Source of the DNA: an uncultured Oscillospiraceae bacterium
Lineage (GTDB): Bacteria; Bacillota; Clostridia; Oscillospirales; Ruminococcaceae
Length of the DNA stretch: 58,880 bases
Direction: 5' to 3'
Assembly (NCBI GenBank): GCA_910583935.1
Contig: CAJTZM010000013.1
Location: forward strand, 1 to 58,880
Shown here: one piece after another, positions 17,698-26,190 of the stretch
Numbering within the stretch: position 1 is the first letter of the stretch
Layout: each line of letters starts with the position of its first letter
Notes under the pieces: generated by a model
The model's database searches: none
Seen by the model: only the letters and a program-made list of their open reading frames with translations
What the model was told of the DNA's origin: nothing
Position numbers and translations under genes: made by a program

Positions 17698-17800
17698 GAA
17701 AGGCGGTTGCGGCTTATCCCGGCTGAGTTTATCAAAAAATGGAGATAAGCCATAAAACCGAACGCCAGCCAAGATTTAAGGATTTAAGGATGGAGAAAAA

Positions 17801-18927
17801 ATGGAAGAACAGAAAAGCAGCAAAAGAATTTATACGTTGGATTTACTGCGTATCTTTGGCGCAATAACAATTCTGCTTTTTCATATAAAGCTTGAGTTCG
17901 GTTATGTTTATCCGATTTTTGACAGCTTTATCAGCCAAGGAAACTGTATAATGCTGCTGTTTTTTATGCTATCAGGCTTTGTACTGCAAAAATCCTATTC
18001 GGGCACCTGTTTTTGGGAAGGAAAGAAGCTGGGAGATTTTTATTATAAAAGACTTGCGGGGATCTATCCCCTCTATCTTTTTAACTACCTTTATATTCTG
18101 ATTGTCACATTTATTTTGTACTATTCAAAAAGTGTACTGCTGGCCAATTTTATAACATTTCCCACTGAACTTATGATGGTACAAACGGCGTTCTATGAAC
18201 TTAATGTAGGTGGGAATTCGGGCACATGGTTTTTGTCATGTCTTGCATTCTGCTATTTTGCCTTTCCCCTTTTATCTTATATATCCCACAAATTAGGGAA
18301 AAAGCGAATTGTTTTCGGTGCTGTAATCTTCATTCTTCTCATAACAGCGCCGATTATTGTGCCGCTGTGCGGGCTGCACGGCATTTATACAAATCCTTTT
18401 TTAGGCTGCTTGAATTTTCTGTCGGGATTTTGCTGTACGATATAGTGATAGATCTGTATACCCCCCCCGTCCCGTATGGTAATTTTGCGTTTTTTAAAGC
18501 TGCTGCCGCGTTGTTGGTATACATCGGAGCGGTAACCTTTACAAACCGTTTTCCGTATTTTCACGATAATCCGATGATGTTTTCACTGTTTGGCGTTCCG
18601 CTATTTTCTTATATAATCTATCAGCTATTGGTTTGTACCCAAAAAAGAGTCCTGCGCATTTGCCGCACAAAAGTAGTGCTTTGGGCGGGAAATATTTCAT
18701 TCGCATTTTATATCGCGCAAATTTTGTCCCGGCCTTTGACGCGTATATTATACGGTTATACATTAGAAGAATATGTAACCAATTTCCCAACCTCCGCCGT
18801 TTGGTGTTGTATTTTGCTCAATACACTTTTGGCAACACTTTTGCATTTTGCCATAGAAATTCCTTGTAAAAACTGGCTGTTAAGGCGCAGGAAAGCAAAA
18901 CAAGCCAGGCTGGCGGAAAACGAATGA
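17801..18927 (+). pseudogene. Acyltransferase-3 family membrane protein, split by a -1 frameshift
   Basis: The first frame (17801-18445) encodes the N-terminal part of an integral-membrane acyltransferase-3 (OafA/NodX-like) protein, with TLDLLRIFGA (Arg17) and the conserved His28 of the first membrane segment. The frame ends early, but the protein continues in the -1 frame to 18927, where the NPF-RLLEFSVGILL join restores the family pattern. The switch is at a run of six T, 18397-18402. The joined protein would have about 375 residues and roughly ten membrane segments, normal for the family, and would O-acylate a surface glycan. It may be a recent mutation, a phase-variable tract, a sequencing error or programmed frameshifting. 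A C8 tract also lies at 18461-18468 within the second frame. Confidence 0.75.
18397..18403 (+). other. Slippery heptamer T TTT TTA at the acyltransferase frameshift
   Basis: The sequence TTTTTTA is phased exactly as T TTT TTA in the frame starting at 17801 (codons CCT TTT TTA GGC). A -1 slip on this heptamer continues with AGG CTG CTT GAA, which is the conserved continuation of the protein. I see no strong stem-loop in the 5-60 bases downstream that would stimulate slippage. Confidence 0.5.
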
Positions 18928-19018
18928 CCTCTTGCAATATACCACAAAGGACAAAATGAGGTGAAATATTTCATTGAGGTTGACCCAGATGGAATGAATC
19001 GTGCCAACACTTGCAATA

Positions 19019-19053
19019 AAAAGCACCAAGACTCCTAAAAGAATCTTGGTGGC
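19019..19053 (-). terminator. Terminator of the minus-strand PglD-like gene
   Basis: CACCAAGA (19024-19031) pairs with TCTTGGTG (19044-19051). On the minus strand the stem is followed by CTTTTTATT. It lies between the two convergent genes. Confidence 0.6.
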
Positions 19054-19073
19054 ATCAGAGCAAATCACTATAG

Positions 19074-19706
19074 CTATATATTCAGATCAGTGGCTGGATT
19101 GCCGAAAAGGTGAAGATCATCACCGGAATCTGCCACAACGCAACTTCCGGCTCCGACAGAAACACGGTCTCCCAAAGCGACATGATCTTGCAGGACAACA
19201 TGCGTGGAGAGAAAACAATCGTGGCCAATCTTCGTTTTATGGCCGATATAGCAATAGGAAGAAACTGTACTGTATGAATGGATGTGTGAGTCCGTCCCAG
19301 TACTTGACATAAGCAGTACAAACTCACCTAACTGTGTGCCAGGCCCAATAATTGTATAGGGATAGACAATGCAGCCCTTCCCAAGCGTGACATCCCCGCA
19401 TACGATTGCGGTTGGATGCACAATCGTCTCAAATATCCCGCCACGCGCTTTGAGCTTGTCAACCACAATGTGCTTTCCTCTGGGAGAACCGAGAGAGCAA
19501 ACCAGCCGCTCATTTGGAAGAGGCTGATAATTCTCTATCGTGTCAATAATGGGATAATCACAGGTTACGCCGTTAAACGCTGTATCACGATCATCCGCAA
19601 TAAATCCTTTAATATGATATGTCGGCGAAATGGCATTAATATCGCAAATCCATTGTAAAACTTCACGGGCGCAGCCACCTGCTCCTACTAAAACAATATC
19701 CATCAA
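19074..19706 (-). CDS. PglD/NeuD-like acyltransferase, opposite strand
   Basis: A 210-residue protein with an N-terminal nucleotide-binding-like PglD domain (IVLVGAGGCAREV) followed by hexapeptide left-handed beta-helix repeats (VCGDVTLGKG, IGHDCFLS, LGDRVSVGAG) and the family end LFGNPA. It probably acetylates a sugar amine or hydroxyl for a surface glycan. It is the second such gene in the island but reads the other way from its own promoter, and it ends convergently with the broken acyltransferase-3 gene. AGGAGGAA lies just ahead of the start. It is not a recent duplicate of the gene at 17068; only the fold is shared. Confidence 0.8.
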   Translation of the reverse strand: MMDIVLVGAGGCAREVLQWICDINAISPTYHIKGFIADDRDTAFNGVTCDYPIIDTIENYQPLPNERLVCSLGSPRGKHIVVDKLKARGGIFETIVHPTAIVCGDVTLGKGCIVYPYTIIGPGTQLGEFVLLMSSTGTDSHIHSYSTVSSYCYIGHKTKIGHDCFLSTHVVLQDHVALGDRVSVGAGSCVVADSGDDLHLFGNPATDLNI

Positions 19707-19927
19707 AATTCCTCCTCATTATCTCCACACGAGCAGGTTGCTTCATCAAGATTGTAATAAAGACTTTAATTGAATAGGTTTTTTTCGAACCTCCACAAAA
19801 CAGGACAAATGGAAACCGTAGAGTTCGATACAAAAATGATTATGCCACCAGCTATGCGGCACAAATGGTATAAGCAAAGGTCTTTCATTGGTCGCAAAGG
19901 CGATAGTTTTATCACAAAATTTAATAT

Positions 19928-19957
19928 ATTATATCATAATATATCCCAAAGCGTCAA
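19928..19957 (-). promoter_or_regulatory. Promoter for the minus-strand PglD-like gene
   Basis: On the minus strand TTGACG (plus 19952-19957) and TATAAT (plus 19928-19933) are 18 bp apart. The start would be near 19921, leaving about 215 nt of leader. The surrounding 19707-20181 gap is AT-rich and holds no convincing gene. Confidence 0.55.
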
Positions 19958-20126
19958 ATAGATTCTTCCCAAAACCGTTTAGCATAGACCGTGTGAATAT
20001 TTTCAACGAATTATCACTAAAACATTTATCTTGTAAATTGGTATACGCCAAGGCAGCTAAGTAACCAACCTCGCCTACATTCAAACAAGTAGTGCGAAAC
20101 TACAATAGCGACTATGGCCGGCCTAT

Positions 20127-20154
20127 TTGACAAGATAAGGGAATTATCTATATT
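20127..20154 (+). promoter_or_regulatory. Promoter for the glycosyltransferase at 20182
   Basis: TTGACA (20127-20132) and TATATT (20149-20154) are spaced by 16 bp. RBS AGGAGGG follows at 20171-20177. A second TATAAT at 20161 has no matching -35. Confidence 0.55.
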
Positions 20155-20181
20155 TTTGGATATAATATTTAGGAGGGTATT

Positions 20182-21816
20182 ATGGTAATAAGGTCGCTGG
20201 AAATTTTGAAAGATGTAAAAGCTCTCAAGCATTCGGCGCTGTTTGACCGCGCCTATTACGCCTCCAAATACGGTGTTCCAGAAAATCTGGCGGCTGCCCA
20301 TTTCGCGAAAAAGGAGAACTGGGAGAATTCCCCTTCTCCGGTATTTTCCTCTCAAGGCTACTATAAAGCGTATCCCGATGTGTGCGCCGTCGGCGTCAAC
20401 GCGCTTTTGCACTATATTCGCTTCGGCCAAAAGGAAGGAAGGATCTACCGATCCGAAAACAAATGCGAACTGTATGACTACTTTTTTACCCAGACCCTTT
20501 TTGACATGGCGTATTACACCCAAACCTATCTGACTCCGGAAGAAAGAGGGACAATCAACCCGATTGAGCACTATTCGGAAATAGGATGGAAGCAGGGCAA
20601 TCTGCCCAATCCCCATTTTGATTTGGACGCATTCCGCCAAAAATACCCCCAATGCGATATCAACCCTTTATTATACTGCTTAAAATACCGTGTTCCGGAA
20701 AGCTTTATTGCCAAATCCTCCTCCCCTGTCAAGCTAGGCTATCAAGAAGACCTGTACCGGTCGTACATCCATATGCTCAAGCAGGACGAGGCTATGGAGC
20801 GAGTCTATCCCAATGCGGCCAGCTGTGAGAAGCTGATCTGGTTTTGGGTAACAGATCAGGATTCCATTTCAGGCGGGCTCATGTCCATATGCGGCATGTA
20901 CGACATCGCGCGCAGACTAACCCAGCCCCATGGCTGTGAGGTTATTGCCTCTACCCTGCCCCAATCCGCACAGTATTTGTCCGGCTATTCGCGGTTTGAC
21001 AATGATATGCCGGTGTTTCGATACGAACAGGTCGTATACCGTTTCCCCAACGTCAAAGAAGTTTTGATCATGCTCCCGGAAAATCATATTCGGCAGGTCT
21101 ATGATTACCTGTTCTCTCATATCGACGGATATCTGGCCAGGATCCCGGTCCGGCACCTCAATATTTTAAACCAGAATGTTGAATTGATGCCGGAAAACTA
21201 TGAGGTCGACCGGCTGCGGCGTTATTTTACCAAGATCACCCAGACAACGGCACACAAAAGCTATACGACCCAGTATCACCGGGATCTGTTTGGGATCCCC
21301 ACCCATCAGATCATTCCGCCAATCAAAAAGGAGATCATCTTCACTCCTTATAATAAAAAAGAGGAGCTGTTTATTTACTCGCCGGACGATCATCCGTGTA
21401 AAGCGGCAGTCCTGCAAAGGCTGCGCCAGGAGTTCCCATCCATGCAGTTCATTGAGATTCGGGATATCCCCTTTCGGGAATACCTCAAACTGATCTCAAG
21501 GGCCAAATGGGCCATGAGCTTCGGCGAGGGACTGGACGGCTATTATCTGGAACCCTACACATCCGGAGGGGTCTCCTTTACCGCTTGGAATAAAGAATTT
21601 TTTACAGAAAAATATCGCGGTCTTCCAACGATCCTCCCTTCTTTTGAGGAAGCGGCGGACGCGCTGCCGGCTCTTATGCGCAGCCTGGACAATTCCGAAG
21701 CCTACGAAAAAGCGCGGGCGCAGGTGATCGCCACAGTAAACAGCGATTATGTAAGCGGAAAAACGCCGGAAAGTATGATGGTGGATTTCTTCCGCGGCCA
21801 TTACGATTTCAAATAA
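20182..21816 (+). CDS. Glycosyltransferase-like protein, paralogue of the island enzyme
   Basis: A 544-residue protein. Residues 20-190 carry three or four degenerate repeats of the type YYKAYPDV..VNALLHYIRFGQKEGR, seen at the N-terminus of polysaccharide glycosyltransferases. Residues 200-540 form a GT-B-like domain with WFWVTDQDSISGGLMSICG near 218 and FGEGLDGYYLEPYTSGG near 450. Both segments match residues 1-470 of the 780-residue island protein, but this one has no C-terminal GT2-like domain. Base composition is closer to the host than to the island. It has its own promoter and probably works in the same kind of surface glycan assembly. The donor and acceptor are unknown. Confidence 0.72.
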   Translation: MVIRSLEILKDVKALKHSALFDRAYYASKYGVPENLAAAHFAKKENWENSPSPVFSSQGYYKAYPDVCAVGVNALLHYIRFGQKEGRIYRSENKCELYDYFFTQTLFDMAYYTQTYLTPEERGTINPIEHYSEIGWKQGNLPNPHFDLDAFRQKYPQCDINPLLYCLKYRVPESFIAKSSSPVKLGYQEDLYRSYIHMLKQDEAMERVYPNAASCEKLIWFWVTDQDSISGGLMSICGMYDIARRLTQPHGCEVIASTLPQSAQYLSGYSRFDNDMPVFRYEQVVYRFPNVKEVLIMLPENHIRQVYDYLFSHIDGYLARIPVRHLNILNQNVELMPENYEVDRLRRYFTKITQTTAHKSYTTQYHRDLFGIPTHQIIPPIKKEIIFTPYNKKEELFIYSPDDHPCKAAVLQRLRQEFPSMQFIEIRDIPFREYLKLISRAKWAMSFGEGLDGYYLEPYTSGGVSFTAWNKEFFTEKYRGLPTILPSFEEAADALPALMRSLDNSEAYEKARAQVIATVNSDYVSGKTPESMMVDFFRGHYDFK

Positions 21817-21903
21817 AAAGAAACCGTGAACCGGATCCAAACAAGCTGTATTCCGTACCGGTTACGTATCGTTCCCAATATCCTTCCCACTTCTGTTTGA
21901 TTG

Positions 21904-22018
21904 TCCCCACAGAATGCCACCTTCCGCTTAGCGCAACACGCAGACCGTAAAACGGCTGCTGACAACAAACAGGCGCTATGCTGTCCTGCCGGCAGCATAG
22001 CGCCTGTTTGTGTGGGGA
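21904..22018 (+). repeat. Nested inverted repeats forming a possible three-way-junction RNA
   Basis: A perfect 19-bp inverted repeat (21965-21983 with 21993-22011, 9-nt loop) is enclosed by TCCCCACA (21904-21911) and TGTGGGGA (22011-22018). A smaller bulged hairpin lies between them: CAG-A-CCGT at 21941-21948 with ACGGCTG at 21952-21958. There is no T-run after the long stem, so it is not a normal terminator. The rest of 21817-22232 has no convincing gene. It may be a structured RNA, a REP-like repeat unit or a transposon remnant. Confidence 0.5.
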
Positions 22019-22232
22019 TATCCAACTCGCCGCCCCATTCGGCACGCGGCTCGCGCTCCGTCAACGTTTTTGTGGAGTCGTTTCCATTACGGGCAAACCA
22101 TATTGTCTCCTCCAAAAAGATTTTCATAACAACGAAATTTTGTTTCTTCAATGTGGGTAAATGCGGCGGTATCGCCCCTTTACAAATAGAAAGGTAAAAA
22201 TCACGCTATATCTTTTTTCTTGTCAACAGAAA

Positions 22233-22961
22233 TTATTTTTTATTGGCCTTCACCAACAGCATCATTGGACGGCGCAATTCGTCTTTCATTCCCGGAATAT
22301 GCATCATTTCTTCGGGTGGCTCTACCTCCTCCACCACTTCAAGTTCAAATCCGTTATTTAACAAGCCCATCAATATTTGTGTAAGCGTGTGGTGCTGTTT
22401 TACTACATCGCATCCCAAAAAGTGTGTATTTCGCTTTCCCGGGGTGAAATACTGGTCGATCGGCCAGTATTGAGGCGTTCCGGCTTCTGTGTAAATCCAG
22501 TCCTGTCCAACCCCTGCGGTAAAAACAGGATGTTCAATATTAAAAATAAATGTTCCACCCACCTTCAATGTTTCATATACCTTTCGAAATATTTCTTTTA
22601 TATTCTCAATATAGTGCAGCGCCAGATTAGAAACAACACAGTCCCACATTTTTTCTGGGTATTCATATTCCTCTATTCCGCAGATACGGTACTTGATTTG
22701 TTTTTTTGCGTTTCGCTTCTTCGCCTCTTCAATCATTTTTTCACTCAAGTCAAGTCCTAATACTTGTGCCGCTCCCCGCTCTGCCGCAAAGGTACAATGC
22801 CAGCCATAACCACATCCCAAATCGAGGACCGTTTTCCCTTGCAGCGAAGGAAATAAAGGCTTAAGCTGGTGCCATTCCCCGGCAGCATTCAGCCCGCTCT
22901 TGCTGCGAGGCATTTTTGCGTATTCTTTAAAAAATCTTTCATCGTCATATTCGTTTTTCAT
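22233..22961 (-). CDS. Class I SAM-dependent methyltransferase
   Basis: A 242-residue Rossmann-fold methyltransferase. The SAM-binding motif I is VLDLGCGYGWH (about 45-55), followed by an acidic loop LGLDLSEKMI and a UbiE-like VVSNLALHYI region. The open frame continues upstream through tRNA-Lys, but ATG 22961 has AGGAGGA nine bases before it and is the right start. The target molecule is not apparent; relatives methylate small molecules. It lies downstream of tRNA-Lys on the same strand, with a terminator hairpin between, and has no partner genes. Confidence 0.8.
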   Translation of the reverse strand: MKNEYDDERFFKEYAKMPRSKSGLNAAGEWHQLKPLFPSLQGKTVLDLGCGYGWHCTFAAERGAAQVLGLDLSEKMIEEAKKRNAKKQIKYRICGIEEYEYPEKMWDCVVSNLALHYIENIKEIFRKVYETLKVGGTFIFNIEHPVFTAGVGQDWIYTEAGTPQYWPIDQYFTPGKRNTHFLGCDVVKQHHTLTQILMGLLNNGFELEVVEEVEPPEEMMHIPGMKDELRRPMMLLVKANKK

Positions 22962-22995
22962 AGCCCATTTTCCTCCTGTCTCAATCTTTGTAAAC

Positions 22996-23031
22996 AAAAG
23001 CCCCGCTAGATACGCAATCCAGCGGGGTTTT
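22996..23031 (-). terminator. Terminator after tRNA-Lys
   Basis: CCCCGCT and AGCGGGG (23001-23007 and 23021-23027) form a stem. It is flanked by A-runs and T-runs on both sides, so it could work in both directions. Confidence 0.7.
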
Positions 23032-23032
23032 G

Positions 23033-23108
23033 TGGTGAACCACCGGGGATTCGAACCCCGGACCCTTTGATTAAAAGTCAAATGCTCTGCCAACTGAGCT
23101 AGTGGTTC
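23033..23108 (-). tRNA. tRNA-Lys (anticodon TTT)
   Basis: The minus strand reads GAACCAC...GTGGTTC for the 7-bp acceptor stem, with AGCTCAGTTGGCAGAGC as the D-arm, an anticodon loop CTTTTAA (anticodon TTT) and a T-arm GGTTCGAATCC. The CCA end is encoded. A perfect promoter precedes it. Confidence 0.95.
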
Positions 23109-23129
23109 ATTCTATTTTAGCGCTTGTCC

Positions 23130-23158
23130 ATTATAGCAGGATTCTCTTTACCTGTCAA
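23130..23158 (-). promoter_or_regulatory. Consensus promoter for tRNA-Lys
   Basis: On the minus strand TTGACA (plus 23153-23158) and TATAAT (plus 23130-23135) are separated by exactly 17 bp, ending about 20 bases upstream of the tRNA. Confidence 0.8.
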
Positions 23159-23247
23159 GATTCTAAAAGGATTTTACCCAAAATTTTTCAAAATACTCAT
23201 TGAATCCTTTTGGGGACGAACGGCAGATTCATCCTTTAACAAGTGCG

Positions 23248-23934
23248 TCAGGGCAAAATGCATAGAAGCTCCCGCAGCCGCCGGATCTCGTAGGTGCAGG
23301 GCATGCCGGACTGGTTTTCCTCTCCTCGGGGGTTGTACCAGCAGCTGTCGATCCCCGCGTTATGGGCGCCTAACATGTCGGAAGACAACGAATCGCCGAC
23401 CACCAGGGCGGCTCTAGGGTCAAAGCCGGGGATGGCTGCGGCCACTGCGTCGAAATACGCCTTCTGGGGCTTTTGTACCCCCATGTCCTCCGAAATGAAA
23501 ATTCCCCGGAACAGCGGCGTCAGCGGGCAGATGGAAAACCGCCCATGCTGGGTTAGACTAGCTCCATTGGTAATAATATACAAATTGTATTTTTTAAAAA
23601 GAATATTGCAGATTTCCGCCGAATCCTCTAGCAAATCCGCATGCTCGCTCAGCCGCCCCATATAAAAGCGGTTCATTTCCTCCGGATCCTCCTGCAGCCC
23701 CAGGGCGAGGCACAGCTGCTCAAACCGGCGGTACAAAAGCTGCGGACGGCTGATCTGTCCTTGGTTAAACTGCTCCCACAGAGCAGCGTTAATCTGGTGA
23801 TACTGGGTGAGGATCGCTTTCCCGCCTGGGATTTTATAATGGACCAGCGTTTGCTCCAGCGCCTTTTTTTCACTAAGGTCAAAATCCAGCAGCGTACCGT
23901 CTGCGTCAAACAATAAATCGCGGTACGATTGCAA
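23248..23934 (-). CDS. HAD-family phosphatase, YjjG-like
   Basis: A HAD hydrolase of about 228 residues, the usual YjjG length. Motif I is LLFDADGTLLDF with nucleophile Asp10 and Asp12; motif II is ITNGAS; motif III/IV is GDSLSSDMLGAHNAG. YjjG-type enzymes dephosphorylate nucleoside monophosphates, including non-canonical pyrimidines. I take the TTG at 23934 as the start: AAGGAGGG lies seven bases before it, and the likely promoter -10 box covers the upstream ATG (23955), which would not be transcribed. It stands alone between tRNA-Lys and a divergent gene. Confidence 0.8.
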   Translation of the reverse strand: MQSYRDLLFDADGTLLDFDLSEKKALEQTLVHYKIPGGKAILTQYHQINAALWEQFNQGQISRPQLLYRRFEQLCLALGLQEDPEEMNRFYMGRLSEHADLLEDSAEICNILFKKYNLYIITNGASLTQHGRFSICPLTPLFRGIFISEDMGVQKPQKAYFDAVAAAIPGFDPRAALVVGDSLSSDMLGAHNAGIDSCWYNPRGEENQSGMPCTYEIRRLRELLCILP

Positions 23935-23954
23935 AAAAATCCCTCCTTTTTTCA

Positions 23955-23983
23955 ATTATCCCACTGGCGGCAGACTTTTTCAA
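23955..23983 (-). promoter_or_regulatory. Promoter for the HAD phosphatase gene
   Basis: On the minus strand TTGAAA (plus 23978-23983) and GATAAT (plus 23955-23960) are 17 bp apart. Transcription would begin near 23948, downstream of the ATG at 23955. Confidence 0.6.
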
Positions 23984-24050
23984 CCGTCTTTCCATCCCTG
24001 CGCCTTGCCGCAAAAATGGATAAACCGCTGCAAGCAGATAGGAGGTTCAG

Positions 24051-24079
24051 TTGCTTTTAAAGCCCCAAAAGGATATACT
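24051..24079 (+). promoter_or_regulatory. Promoter for the GrpB-family gene
   Basis: TTGCTT (24051-24056) and TATACT (24074-24079) are 17 bp apart. The start near 24086 rules out any translation start before that point. Confidence 0.55.
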
Positions 24080-24160
24080 GAATGCTGGAACCCCTTAGGC
24101 GGCCCCTTAGGCGCCGTCTTCTTAAAATCTATCTGCATTTTTCTCGGGAGGCGTGTTTTT

Positions 24161-24676
24161 ATGCGGACCAAAAACGTTGTTGTCCTGCCCTATGATCCCG
24201 GCTGGGAAGCCGCCTTTTTACGGATTAAGGCGCCGCTTTGCAAAGCGCTGTCCCCCTGGCTGTCGTCCATCGAGCATGTGGGCAGCACCTCGGTCCCGGG
24301 TATGTGGGCCAAGCCGGTCATTGACCTGGATCTGGTGCTGCGGGACGACGACTGCTTTTTCTCCATCAGGGAGCAGCTTAGAAGGCTGGGCTATTTTCAC
24401 GAGGGGGACCTGGGTATCCCGGGGCGGGAGGCCTTTGCTTACGAGAATAAGCCGGAGCTGATGACCCATCATCTGTATGTCTGCCCGCCGAATTCGCCGG
24501 AGCTGCGCCGTCATCTGGCCTTTCGGGACTATCTGCGGACCCATCCGGAGCAGGCCGAGCAGTACAGCCTTATTAAGAGGCAGGCGGCGTCCCTCTTCCC
24601 CCAGGACATCGACGGGTATATGGCGATGAAGGCTCCCTGCATCCGGAGCCTGTACCGGCAATGTGGCCTGCTGTAG
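24161..24676 (+). CDS. GrpB-family (UPF0157) nucleotidyltransferase-fold protein
   Basis: A 171-residue GrpB-family protein with the conserved block IEHVGSTSVPGMWAKPVIDL (about 36-55), a nucleotidyltransferase-like fold with an acidic DLDLV stretch. Further conserved points are THHLYVC and the RDYLRTHP region. The family is widespread in Firmicutes; its biochemical role is poorly defined, and some members are fused to dephospho-CoA kinase. The open frame extends upstream to 24005, but ATG 24161 has GGGAGG nine bases before it and lies after the promoter. A hairpin terminator follows. Confidence 0.78.
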   Translation: MRTKNVVVLPYDPGWEAAFLRIKAPLCKALSPWLSSIEHVGSTSVPGMWAKPVIDLDLVLRDDDCFFSIREQLRRLGYFHEGDLGIPGREAFAYENKPELMTHHLYVCPPNSPELRRHLAFRDYLRTHPEQAEQYSLIKRQAASLFPQDIDGYMAMKAPCIRSLYRQCGLL

Positions 24677-24702
24677 CTGAGACGATGGGCAGTCCAATGT
24701 AA

Positions 24703-24749
24703 GAATCCACTGTTTCTTCCAGAAAGCAGAGGATTCCTGCAAATTTTTT
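24703..24749 (+). terminator. Terminator after the GrpB-family gene
   Basis: An interrupted stem (GAATCC-CTG ... CAG-GGATTC, 24703-24736) is followed by CTGCAAATTTTTT. It lies between convergent genes. Confidence 0.55.
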
Positions 24750-24771
24750 CCGTATTTTTAAGAAGCCCTTC

Positions 24772-26004
24772 TCAACGGACCTTTCGTTTGCCGGACGGGT
24801 CGCCCATCGGCTCCATCGGCTGGAATCGAAACTGGATACAGACTGCCGGCTGGACATTTTCCTTTTGAAACCGGTTTAGAATACGCTGCTGGACCAAAAG
24901 GCTGTTTTCCTGCGTTAGAGAAGAAAGCATCGCCACAAATTGGGTCGCGCTGCATCGGGCCGCCACGTCGCTGCGGCGCAGGCTCTGCAAAAGGCAGTCC
25001 TGCAGCCGGTCCATGCTGCTGCTCAAAAGCTTGGGGGACAAGGGCTGCCCATCCGCGCCGCCGGCGGTTAACAGGAGCAGAAATACCGACTGCCCCGTGC
25101 GTTCGGCGATCCTCGCCTTGAGCTGGTAGATGTTTTTAAACACCTCGTACTCGCAGAAAAAGGCCCCCTGCTCCAACGAGGTTTCCCGCAGATCCCTTTT
25201 AATGGTTTCCAGGTCGGTTTTAGGCTGCATCGTGTTTTGGACCAATTCCTGATACAGCTCCTGCAGGCCCTCCGATGGCTTTACCCCCAATTCCCGGTAA
25301 AAAAGCCGGCTCACACGCTCATAATGGGCCATGGCGCGCGGGTAAGCCTCCATAGCGGTCAGGGCGTGCAGCAGTACCGAGTGGAAGGTCTCCTCAAACT
25401 GGTCAATAACCAAAGCCTGCTGGGCAATGTCCACAATCTCTTGGTAACGGCCGGCCTCGGTTAAAAGCCGGGCGGCCTGCTCCACGCATTTTACGTACAG
25501 GCCCCGATAATAGGTGGACAAGGGGGTAACCCATTCCTCCGAAGCGGATTTGGGAAGAAAGTCCCCTTTATATAAGGAGAGCGCCTCCAGGTACAGCGCC
25601 AGCTGCTCCCGGGGACGGCCGCCTTCCCCATCCGCTTTCTGGACCAGCCGCTCAAACTCCTCCACGTCCACCACCGTCGGCAGGCTGTTATTCCAGGCGT
25701 AAGCACCCCGGCGGCACAAAATCATCTTCTTTGCCTGGGAAATCCCCTGGGAGGACAGGACCGTCCGGATTCGGTAGACTAGGTTTTTTAACGCGCCGGA
25801 GGGATTATCGATCTTATCGTCCTGCCAAAGCACGCCGATCAGCTCCTCCTGGGGGACATCCCGATGGCGAAAAGCCACCAGATACTCCAGAAGATTCCAC
25901 AAAAGCCGCGCACGGTTGCGGCTTTCGCTGACCTGCTGCCCGCCGGACCGCACCCGAAATTCGCCGAGCATGGAAATGTGGATCAGCTCCGCTTCCCTAT
26001 TCAC
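24772..26004 (-). CDS. AfsR/BTAD-type transcriptional regulator with degenerate GGDEF-like domain
   Basis: A 410-residue regulator. Residues 8-100 are an OmpR-like winged helix (LGEFRVRSGG ... RNRARLLWNLLEYL). Residues 105-255 are a bacterial transcriptional activator (BTAD) TPR-like domain (YRGLYVKCVEQAARLL, IDQFEETFHSVLL). Residues 280-400 resemble a GGDEF domain, but where the signature GGDEF should stand it reads SATQF (RRSDVAARCSATQFVAML), so it should not make cyclic di-GMP. It could bind a nucleotide or serve in dimerisation. The start is GTG 26004 after GAGGAGGGG. It is divergent from the sortase/pilus operon and may regulate it (inference from position). Confidence 0.78.
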   Translation of the reverse strand: MNREAELIHISMLGEFRVRSGGQQVSESRNRARLLWNLLEYLVAFRHRDVPQEELIGVLWQDDKIDNPSGALKNLVYRIRTVLSSQGISQAKKMILCRRGAYAWNNSLPTVVDVEEFERLVQKADGEGGRPREQLALYLEALSLYKGDFLPKSASEEWVTPLSTYYRGLYVKCVEQAARLLTEAGRYQEIVDIAQQALVIDQFEETFHSVLLHALTAMEAYPRAMAHYERVSRLFYRELGVKPSEGLQELYQELVQNTMQPKTDLETIKRDLRETSLEQGAFFCEYEVFKNIYQLKARIAERTGQSVFLLLLTAGGADGQPLSPKLLSSSMDRLQDCLLQSLRRSDVAARCSATQFVAMLSSLTQENSLLVQQRILNRFQKENVQPAVCIQFRFQPMEPMGDPSGKRKVR

Positions 26005-26190
26005 TGCCGCCCCCCTCCTCTGGGGGATGGATTCCTTTTGGGTTCATTGTAAGCATCCTCCTTTTCTGTCCGTTTGTCGGATTGACGGCAGCCCACTCTA
26101 AAAGCCGAGGCGGCCAGAATCAGCAAAGCGCCCCATCCGCAGCCGGCGGGTTGTCATTTGGCGGCGGCCGCCATAAAGCATTGTATTCTC

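Noticed and set aside
18226..18927. A separate membrane protein gene
   Set aside because: Its first 60 residues overlap the acyltransferase-3 gene out of frame and look random. The rest is the continuation of that gene after the -1 shift.
22962..23093. A 44-residue N-terminal extension of the methyltransferase
   Set aside because: It would be translated through tRNA-Lys. ATG 22961 has its own strong ribosome binding site.
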